From Prorocentrum cordatum (lineage: Eukaryota > Sar > Dinophyceae > Prorocentrales > Prorocentraceae), in the NCBI GenBank assembly GCA_963575745.1, contig CAUYUJ010016494.1:50001-114000 (forward strand): 64,000 bases of DNA. Reading direction: 5' to 3'. The translations under genes were made by a program, and so were the position numbers. Position 1 is the first letter of the stretch, and the number at the start of each line of letters is the position of its first letter. This document shows, piece by piece, positions 54,449-61,525 of the stretch. The notes beneath the pieces are model-generated. The model was not told the origin of the DNA, ran no database searches, and worked only from the letters and a program-made list of their open reading frames with translations.

Positions 54449-55247
54449 GGTGCTCCAGATTCTCTGCGGCCCGTGTTTCGTGCCTGCCATCATCCTCATG
54501 GTGCTCGTCGTCAGTTTCCCGTCGAGCCTCTTTCCTAACATGTCCAGGGGTGCCGAGGCTGCGGCGTCCCTGGTGGAGGATGTGGCAGGCGCAGGTGGGG
54601 CTGTGGCCCTCGCGGCCAGGAACCTGACTTTGGCCGTGAGTGGGGTTGCGCTATCAGTTGCAAGAAATTCTGCTACGTTTGTGGATGAAGCGTGGTCTGG
54701 GATAGATCTGCTGGGCTGCCGCTTGAACGTCACAGGCGGCCGCTTCGTCGTTGACATTGGTGCACGCTCTCGCCCCAGTATGATGAAGGAGCTCGAGCGG
54801 GGGCTGTCCGTGGTGCCAGATGACCTGGCAGTGGAGTTGTGGGGTTCCATTAACGCTGTATCTGTCAGGGCGCCAGTGGCGGCGCGGCTCTCCTCCCAGT
54901 TCAATTTCACGGAGAGCTTCTTCATCTGGGATTGGGAGGTACTGTTAGTGGACGAAGAGGTGCTGGCAGTACGATACTATTTCGCTAGATTGGGATTTGA
55001 ACTTCAGTGGGCTAATCCGTTGTGGGCACTCACAGGGGCCGATCCCGGAAGAGAGCTGGAGCGCATCACGACGAGAGTCAAGGATGCGATAGAGTCGGCA
55101 GTCGACGCCTCCGTGCTGCGGACACCGCTGACCGCGCAGGAGGTACTCCAGTTTCCCACCACTCGCCCTCCCTTTTGGTTCCGTCTCGGCCGGTGGGCCC
55201 ACACGCAGTTCGATTGGTTATGGTACGCAAGCGGTGTTTGGCTCTGA
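54072..55247 (+). CDS. Retrotransposon ORF4, predicted type-II membrane glycoprotein
   Basis: 391 residues from ATG 54072 (MAPKGYVKDKNTGGWIKGPD). A Pro/Ser/Thr-rich N-region of about 120 residues precedes one strong transmembrane segment (about 127-150, LCGPCFVPAIILMVLVV) and then an ectodomain of about 240 residues with N-glycosylation sequons (NMS, NLT, NVT, NFT). Secondary-structure-like amphipathic stretches (ELERGLSVVPDDLAVELW, AVRYYFARLGFELQW) are compatible with a folded domain. I do not recognise the family. Ends at TGA 55245; the same frame is then open to 55514 through B1. Position after the recombinase makes it an accessory gene of the element; an envelope-like role is only a possibility. 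Confidence 0.65.
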   Translation: MAPKGYVKDKNTGGWIKGPDLTEESVPPLPSPPGTPSSWVQCVSAPPSRATSRTASPGAVSLVLTPPKAKSPGTLPPATVLAIPPPEAAGQPMTGKLQFYAQAPCKPQQTRAQKGSYLKSVVGYSRVLQILCGPCFVPAIILMVLVVSFPSSLFPNMSRGAEAAASLVEDVAGAGGAVALAARNLTLAVSGVALSVARNSATFVDEAWSGIDLLGCRLNVTGGRFVVDIGARSRPSMMKELERGLSVVPDDLAVELWGSINAVSVRAPVAARLSSQFNFTESFFIWDWEVLLVDEEVLAVRYYFARLGFELQWANPLWALTGADPGRELERITTRVKDAIESAVDASVLRTPLTAQEVLQFPTTRPPFWFRLGRWAHTQFDWLWYASGVWL

Positions 55248-55514
55248 GGTTCAGTGGGTTCAAAGCCATATGAGTGGTATGATCGGATACCGGAGTTTGG
55301 CATTATCTCAGAGTCGACATGTTGTATACGTTATGGAGTTCAGATTTCCCTTGATGAATCGGATGAGGTCAAATACAAAGGAGACCCTCGGCCGAGGGAG
55401 TTTAATTGGAAGCATGTTGCGACACGTCTGAACTGTGATCGACAGGAGATATGGCTTTGGTCATTTCGTGGTCTGTTGAAAAAAGGAATTGATTATCGAG
55501 ATAATCGTGAGTGA
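55248..55514 (+). CDS. In-frame continuation of ORF4 into repeat B1
   Basis: 88 codons in the ORF4 frame directly after its TGA: SKPYEWYDRIPEFGIISEST, then ISLDESDEVKYKGDPRPREF and WLWSFRGLLKKGIDYRDNRE*. Composition is protein-like (Trp, Tyr, charged residues). The second copy in B2 differs in this frame by a single Ile to Val change, a conservative substitution. It may be the true C-terminus of ORF4 behind a nonsense TGA. Confidence 0.4.
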   Translation, partial: GSVGSKPYEWYDRIPEFGIISESTCCIRYGVQISLDESDEVKYKGDPRPREFNWKHVATRLNCDRQEIWLWSFRGLLKKGIDYRDNRE

Positions 55515-55694
55515 CGCTTGCTGTTGTTTCCTATTCTGCACAGGCTTCGCCTTGGCACGCCCTACCTGTTCAGGCTTTGCCTACTCGTCCCTAGCTTTTC
55601 CCTTCCCTGCCCCTGACCGCCGTGGGGGCGGTGTGGGGGTCGGGTGGGTGGGTCTCCAGAGGCTTTAGGAACTCAATGCGTTTTGTACATTATG
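55334..55694 (+). repeat. Split direct repeat B1
   Basis: 361 bp from TGGAGTTCAG to the TATG that starts A2; repeated as B2. In the ORF4 frame it reads DESDEVKYKGDPRPREFNWK and on to DYRDNRE*, so the repeat includes the end of a coding frame. Confidence 0.92.
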
Positions 55695-55784
55695 ATGAAG
55701 TGAGAGTCTTCGAGCGGGTATTAATGTATAGTGTTGGTCCAGCCATGCTCTTCAACAGCAAGCGTGCTTCCATAGCTTTTCGGG
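55691..55784 (+). repeat. Split direct repeat A2
   Basis: Identical to A1. It follows B1 directly, sharing TATG, as expected if B-A is the junction copied during circle formation. Confidence 0.93.
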
Positions 55785-55803
55785 CCCACCCGATCCCGCC
55801 CTT

Positions 55804-56168
55804 TGGAGTTCAGGGGATTTTCCCTTGATGAATCGGATGAGGTCAAATACAAAGGAGACCCTCGGCCGAGGGAGTTTAATTGGAAGCATGTTGCGACACG
55901 TCTGAACTGTGATCGACAGGAGATATGGCTTTGGTCATTTCGTGGTCTGTTGAAAAAAGGAGTTGATTATCGAGATAATCGTGAGTGACGCTTGCTGTTG
56001 TTTCCTATTCTGCACAGGCTTCGCCTTGGCACGCCCTACCTGTACAGGCTTTGCCTACTCGTCCCTAGCTTTTCCCTTCCCTGCCCCTGACCGCCGTGGG
56101 GGCGGTGTGGGGGTCGGGTGGGTGGGTCTCCAGAGGCTTTAGGAACTCAATGCGTTTTGTACATTATG
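55804..56168 (+). repeat. Split direct repeat B2 (right end of element)
   Basis: 365 bp, matching B1 apart from two substitutions (one changes Ile to Val in the shared frame) and four extra bases near its start. It ends ACATTATG and runs straight into TATGTATA microsatellite. Confidence 0.92.
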
Positions 56169-56440
56169 TATGTATATATCTATGTATGTATGTATGTATG
56201 CATGTATGTATGTATGTATGTATGCATGCATGCATGTATGTATGTATGTATGTGTGCGTATGTTTGGATGTAGGTACGCACGCATGTATACGGATCTATG
56301 TATGTACGTATGCATGTATGTATGTATACACACATATTATATATATATATATATATATATGTGTACATGCCTGTTTGTGTGTGTGTTTGTGTGTGCTCGT
56401 GTGTTTGTGTTTGTTTGTGTGTCCGTGTGTATGAGGATCA
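56169..56440 (+). repeat. (TATG)n microsatellite right of the retrotransposon
   Basis: TATGTATGTATG, then (TA)n at 56338-56360 and GTGTGTTTGT. Continues the arm interrupted at 47979. Confidence 0.93.
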
Positions 56441-56649
56441 CTTACTCTCCTCCTCCTCAGCCAGATGCGTCCTATTTGGACCCCCAAATCATTCGTTTGA
56501 GGGGGTATGGGGGGACGAGCTCACCCGAGGAGGGTCCCAGCCCCTACGATGGGTCCAGAATTACCCACGAGGGCCACCAGAGGCTGCCAGGGCAGTGCAG
56601 GAAACTTGCAAGAAAACCCAATCTGCCCAACGGGGCACGGACGGACTCT

Positions 56650-56791
56650 GATGGACCCACGCGCGCCCGATAGGACCGCTGGGCACAGCCCTTGGTGCTG
56701 CCGGGCCAGGGCTCTCGAGATGGACCCACGCGCGCCCGATTGGACCGCTGGGCACAGCCCTTGGTGCTGCCGGGCCAGGGCTCTCGAGTCC
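56650..56791 (+). repeat. Tandem duplication, 71 bp x 2
   Basis: GATGGACCCACGCGCGCCCG through CCAGGGCTCTCGAG occurs twice head to tail with one or two differences. Confidence 0.85.
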
Positions 56792-56845
56792 CGAGACGCA
56801 GGCCAGCCGACGCACCAGACCGCCCAGGGAGGGCGACAGGGAGGA

Positions 56846-57078
56846 GAAGGACCGACCGTCCCGGCATTTCTATGGGCCTGCCACGACATGTTCTTAGAAC
56901 CCACATATGTTCCAAGAACAAACACAATGTTCTTAGAACATAAGCCCGGGGTGTTAAAACAAGACGGTCTCGGCCAGGAACGTTCTAAGAACATTTCGTG
57001 GAAGCCACGAGAGGTTCTCAGAACATTGTTTGGTGGGGCTAGGAGGCACGCCAGGACGCTTCGTCACTGCTGGAACAG
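56846..57078 (+). repeat. Dispersed repeat R2, copy 3
   Basis: Same family; ATGTTCTTAGAACAT and several more TTCTAAGAAC half-sites are best preserved here. Confidence 0.8.
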
Positions 57079-57149
57079 GGGAGGGAGCAGGCGACGCCAT
57101 CAGAGTCGCGTAGCGAGCGCCTGTTAAAACAGGGCTAGGATCGGGATAA

Positions 57150-57255
57150 ATCGCTCCAGAGCGTTCCGGAGCGCTCTCAGAGCGTTCCGGAACGCTCTGG
57201 AGCGGCCGCGGCGCCCAGCACATCCTCCAAACCCGCCGATTCTCAGAGATTTCGA
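57150..57255 (-). repeat. Dispersed repeat R7, inverted copy
   Basis: 57152-57169 CGCTCCAGAGCGTTCCGG pairs with 57187-57204 CCGGAACGCTCTGGAGCG. GGGCGCCGCGGCC and the CTCTGAGA region match 20860-20965 in reverse. Confidence 0.65.
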
Positions 57256-57491
57256 GCTATCCCGATCCGATGTTGTCCCGATCTTCGCGTCGTTTGAGGA
57301 ACAGGGGAGGGAGCTGGCGGCGCCATCAGAGTCGCGCAGCGAGCGCCCGTGTCCTGCCGAACGCCCTCCAGCGGGCGCTCCCCCCGTGCTCGTGGACGCC
57401 GGCTCCGGCCTCTCTGGGATCCTTCACGGTCCTCTGGGTGCCCCCGCGCCCTCTTCCAGAAGAGGAAAAAACAGCATAAAACATACACGGC

Positions 57492-57645
57492 GTTCATTTC
57501 TAATCGTGCTCTCTTCTAATGGTGCTCGTTTCTGGTTGTTCCTGGCCCCCTAGTGGCCAGGAAGAGGCCCAGGATAGAACACTCAGAACTGAAAGGATCT
57601 TGCCCCCCAAACAATCCAAGAACTTTCGAATACTAAAAAATGAAC
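57492..57645 (+). mobile_element. MITE-like element, family 2 (copy 2)
   Basis: 154 bp, left end GTTCATTTCTAA, decayed right end TAAAAAATGAAC, same interior including CCTAGTGGCCAGGAAGAGGC. Flanks TACACG on the left and AATG on the right are shared with copy 1, so the element may extend a few bases further. Confidence 0.65.
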
Positions 57646-58585
57646 AATGTGTACCCCAACGCCCTTTCTAGAAGAAGGAAAAACGGCATACACATAGATT
57701 GTTGGCGCTCCGCGCAGATTTCTTGGATCCAGAGAAGCCCCGAGAAAGGCTCCAGATAGCCGAACTCACGGAAGGTGGCTTCTTGTCTCAATGTGTTGTC
57801 ATCAGTGTTTTACTTGCGGTGTCTTTCGGTCCGCAAGTGCTCCATGATGAAGGAACAACGCCCCAGGAGGTCCCACCGTCGGCTCAAGGGGGCTCCAAGA
57901 CGCCCCCAAAAATTTCATTGCAACTCGTTCCGTCCTCCACCTCCTCTCTCGTGTCCGCATCCTCCTCCTCCTCCTCCTCCTCCTTCTTCTTCTCCTTGTC
58001 CTTATTCTCGTTTTCCTACTCCACCTTCTCCCCCTTGCCAACTCTTGATCCCTCTCTTATTTCGAAAATCAATGTCTGCTGGGAGCCAGCCACATTCCCA
58101 ACGTGATCGAGGGGTCGGCGAATGTGGCCATGAATCTGGACTCGCAGCCGCAACTGCTACTCTGGAAGCTCCACATATCGGACACTCGTCGGCAAACGCA
58201 GGAGCGGTCGTTGGCAGTCTTCGCTAGCATACGATTTGATGGCGTATCGTCATCATCGTCTTTCTGCTCCTCGCCTCTGGTGGCGTGGCCTGCCTCTGAC
58301 AAATCTGGGCAGTCCACTGAACTGTGAATTCCAGCTGTCGTGCACCCGCCACCCTCACCAATCTGGTGAAACCGTGGGTCGGCCAGAGTCTCCCCTCCTG
58401 GACACATCACTTCCCTGCCACCTTCCACGCTGACGAGAGATCGGCGACACAGCCATGCAACAATGTGCGTGATGGTGTGCTCGGTGATATCCTCGCCTGA
58501 TCATTCGAAGCCGGATACAACCAAAGGAGAGCTATGCCTAGATGTGGGCCTGCACGGTTTCCTCCGGGGCCATAGGCGACCCGAG
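57646..58585. other. Spacer, no gene identified
   Basis: Includes a (TCC)n tract at 57955-57990. A minus frame near 58200 reads FADECPICGASR, possibly a LINE zinc motif, too short to call. Confidence 0.4.
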
Positions 58586-58870
58586 GAGGATGATGAGGAG
58601 GAGGAGGAGGTGGAGGAGGGGGAGGGGGAGGAGGAGATGGAGGAGGAGGAGGAGGAGGGAGGAAGAGGAGGAGGAGGCGGAGGAGGAGGAGGAGGAGGAG
58701 GAGATGGAGGAGGAGAGGTGGAGGAGGAGGAGGGGGAGGAGGAGATGGAGGAGGAAGAGGAGGGAGGAGGAGAAGGAGGAGGAGGATGAGATGGAGGAGG
58801 AAGAGGGAGGAGGAGGAGGAGGAGGAGGAACAGGAGGAACAGGAGGAGGAGGAGGAGGAGGAGGACGGGC
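58586..58870 (+). repeat. (GGA)n purine tract
   Basis: GGAGGAGGA with GAT and GGG interruptions, 285 bp. Confidence 0.95.
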
Positions 58871-59013
58871 CGCCTGAGCCCTTCGGAGGAACCCTCCATG
58901 TGGGCCTGTCCTCGCGGTGCATGCTAGGCGTCGCGCTCCCACGCTGGCCTCTTGTATCTCTGCCTGATGCTGTCTGATGACAGCCCACACCCGATCACAT
59001 ACCCACCAATGCG

Positions 59014-59200
59014 GGATGACGATTAATAAAACAACTGGGGGGAACGATTAAAAACGAGTTTCCCGCTATTTCTGCACAATTTTCTGACTGGAGGAGAACG
59101 ATGAAAAAATAGTTTTCCAGCCCGCGGCCGGTTTTTTCGAATCGTCATCTCGGGCGCCACCGCGTGAACACGACCCCCGGTCATTTAGTAATCGTCATCC
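59014..59200 (+). mobile_element. MITE-like element, family 3
   Basis: 187 bp with 17-bp inverted ends GGATGACGATTAATAAA and TTTAGTAATCGTCATCC (one mismatch). AT-rich interior with poly-A/T stretches, no ORF. Only one copy in the window. Confidence 0.55.
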
Positions 59201-59594
59201 TCCATTACCCACTATGTGGGACATGTTACCATCGGGGAGACGTAAGACTCGAGTACGGGTGACTCGGGTTGGCCTGGCGGGGCCATCGTAAAAAGGACGA
59301 GAGCCAATCTGAAATTTGGCGCGAGCTCCCGCTGCAAACATCCCACGAAAACTGGACCGTCAAAATCCAGCACACGCTCGTCAAAAAACGTCGGCGAACC
59401 CGAATTCCGGCTTACTTGAGTCTAACTTTCCCCGATACAAACCTGCTAGTTGTCGGTGTGTTTCACCTGTCACCTGCATCTGAGCAGCCAGAAACTCCCA
59501 GCGTGGACCCCAAACAGCAAGTCTGGCAGTGTGGACGTGCTGGCAATGTGATGCGCAAGCGCCTCTGCGGCCGCTTTTCGAAGCGCAAGTGCGT

Positions 59595-59850
59595 ACCCTC
59601 GGGACACCCCGCAGGCGGCATCGGCTGGCAACGGGCGGCCACGGGCGAACAGTGCGAACTCTCGGGACATCCCCCCAGGCGGCAGCGGGCGGCACCGGGG
59701 CCGAGCGCGCCGAATCCTCGGGACACCTCCACAGGCGGCAACGGGCGGCAGCTGCCCGGGACGCGTCGAATCTTCGGGGCACGCCCACAGGCGGCAACGG
59801 CCGGCAACGGCGCCGTCAACAAGCTGGAACGTGGCGGATCCTCGGGACGC
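59595..59850 (+). repeat. Degenerate minisatellite, about 57-bp units
   Basis: Four to five units of CTCGGGACACC...CAGGCGGCAACGGGCGGC, periods 54 to 69. It underlies a 374-codon plus-strand ORF that is therefore not convincing as a gene. Confidence 0.7.
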
Positions 59851-60173
59851 AGTAAAAACCCCCAGGTGGAAGAAGTGTTTGGGGAACTACCATCAAGCAG
59901 ACAAGACTCTGGCGTATGTAGCTCGCCTCTGGAAACGCAACCGAACAGGTGGACGGGGGGGGGGCTCCGTAGCAAAAGGGCCTGCCTGTCGATAAGTACT
60001 GAGCCAACGATGCCAATGACGGTTTCAACATCGAACCGGTACGTTGCCGAATGGGTCTGTAGACAGGGCGGCAACAGCGAGCCGCCTGCCGAAGCCTGGC
60101 TCGGCAACCTCGACTCTGTGCTGATCTCTTTCCCTCGTGCGCCTCCTCAGGCCTCTGACTGTGCCCAGTGCGC

Positions 60174-60279
60174 CTGCATCAACATGCGCTTGAAGTTTGC
60201 CCGGTCGATCACCCACACGACGGACTTGGCCTTCGCCTTCACCGTCGCAGCGCGGGGCGCGTTGTACATCAGCGCTAGC
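60174..60279 (-). CDS. PKG: PKG exon: C-terminal half of cNMP-binding domain A
   Basis: Minus-strand translation gives LALMYNAPRAATVKAK followed by SVVWVIDRANFKRMLMQ. This is the end of a cyclic-nucleotide-binding domain: phosphate-binding cassette (ALMYNAPRAAT), then the strand and helix around WVIDRANFKR. The exon starts after CCAAG at 60280; its first G would complete a Glu codon of the usual FGELALM. It ends at CAG followed by a GC donor (60173-60172). The residue after PR is Ala, where animal PKGs usually have Thr or Ser, so cGMP preference cannot be assumed. The preceding exon is not identified. The next intron (60173-46779) holds the tyrosine-recombinase retrotransposon. Confidence 0.85.
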
Positions 60280-61525
60280 CTTGGCGAGGCGCTGAACGCA
60301 GAGTCGCTTTACAGACAGCAGGTCTTTCCTGTCACAAGCGTGGGCAATGTGGAAGGTTCTGCTCCATTGGGGCTTCCCTGGTGCGCAACCTAACGCTCGC
60401 CACTACCTCCCGCTCCAAGCGATACTGGCGTCTCCGAGCTTTAAATCGCGAGCCGCAATCGGAGTCCAGAATGTCGAGTTGCTGATTTCGCCTGGTGCAT
60501 CCTCCAAGGACGCCCTGGAGCCAGTGCCGCTAAGAGTCGCGCACCTTGCAGAACCAGTAATGCACTCAGAGTTGAGGCGAGTGAGCCAATGAACAACACG
60601 ATACGCCACCTCTCGACCTAGCTATCTGGCCGAGGGCGCGGCTGAAGCGGGCACTACGCGACAAAGAGCATCATGATCGTGATGCACCACCACGCAAGGA
60701 AAAGGTGGAGTGCGCACTCGTGGTTCGTTAACGACCGAAGTCATCTCTGAGTGTACGGCAGGTTCGCGTCGCGATGATGTGGGCACTGCTTTCTCATACC
60801 ACGGGGATCGTTCATCATGGAACGATGGCGGCCTTCCGATGGCACTGGTCGACTGTCCGATGTCGGCCGGATCCGGGCCATCGGCGGCGTTCAACCTGGA
60901 ACGCCCGCGCTGGGGTCGCCGCCGCGACGAAGCGGCACCAACTTACCTAGCGCAATGCTCGCGGCGCCAAGCCGTCGAAACGTACCGTCTGAGGCAATCC
61001 TGTAGCCAGGAACTTCTGCTTAGCGTGCCGCGGCGGCGGCCACGGCGACACGCTGTGCCTTGCAAGCGTGTGGCGCGTCGCTCCGCTCCGCGGTACGAGA
61101 GGCTGGGGAAGGCTCGGGACGCTGACGCTTGGGGACGGGGACGTGGTGAGCGTGCCACGCCGAAGCGTGGTGGGCCAGAACCAGCGCCGCCGCACGCTAA
61201 GCGAAAACTCCTGACCAGAAACAGTCCGACATCTCAAGGGCTGCTCGTGCGGCATCCACTGAGGGAGGGGCAAGAAGAACGGAACAGACCAGATGTCCGC
61301 GACAAAGCATGCTCCACAGCCAGACGGACGACGAAACTATCGTCAGCAAGTGCTGGGTCTATGTCGCTCGCCTCGGAGAACAGGAGCCTCCCCGCGACCC
61401 CGCCGAAGGACACATTTTGGCTAACGGTGGAACGGGAGGAGGAGGAGAAGGAGGCTCTGGAGACGATGGATGACGACAAAAGAGTGCCGAGAACGATGCA
61501 CCAAACCAAAACGATAATCATAATG
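60280..61525. other. Upstream of the PKG exon: no gene identified
   Basis: No cNMP-domain or N-terminal PKG sequence was found on minus here. A 273-codon plus ORF at 60710-61531 has no recognisable domain and is Arg/Ser-rich. Confidence 0.4.

Larger units (their letters stand above)
47979..56168 (+). mobile_element. Tyrosine-recombinase retrotransposon with split direct repeats (DIRS order, PAT/Ngaro-like ends)
   Basis: 8.19 kb inserted in a TATG microsatellite in the PKG intron 46779-60173, opposite to the host gene. Structure: A1 (47979-48072), ORF1, pol, tyrosine recombinase, membrane-protein ORF4, B1 (55334-55694), A2 (55691-55784), B2 (55804-56168). A1/A2 are 94 of 94 identical; B1/B2 differ by two substitutions and a 4-nt length change. 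A1-ORFs-B1-A2-B2 is the split-direct-repeat arrangement of PAT, Ngaro and VIPER-like elements, which integrate by recombinase from a circle without target duplication. High repeat identity indicates a young copy. Confidence 0.9.
13307..60279 (-). other. PKG: Gene span: PKG-type cyclic-nucleotide-dependent protein kinase (5' end outside window)
   Basis: Nine exons on the minus strand form one collinear reading frame: cNMP-binding domain A (end), domain B, AGC kinase domain, C-terminal tail. Joint phases agree throughout. Eight introns separate them, with donors GC, GA, GT, GC, GC, GC, GC, GC in gene order, all after AG. The order cNMP-A, cNMP-B, kinase is that of PKG; PKA has its regulatory and catalytic parts on separate proteins. 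About 1.45 kb of coding sequence is spread over 47 kb. A LINE, a tyrosine-recombinase retrotransposon, two minisatellites and an antisense helicase end lie in its introns. The N-terminal exons and start are not in the window, or were not found between 60280 and 64000. Expected role: serine/threonine phosphorylation in response to cGMP or cAMP. Confidence 0.85.

Noticed and set aside
57700-58250. Minus-strand zinc motif FADECPICGASR as another LINE tail
   Set aside because: Too short; neighbouring frames have stops and no RT or RNase H sequence is near.
59269-60393. 374-codon plus-strand ORF as a gene
   Set aside because: Much of it is a degenerate 57-bp minisatellite and its end is antisense to the PKG cNMP-A exon.
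60280-61525. Missing N-terminal PKG exons
   Set aside because: Searched the minus strand for the domain A start (pattern FGE, GDxFY) and the linker; found nothing convincing.
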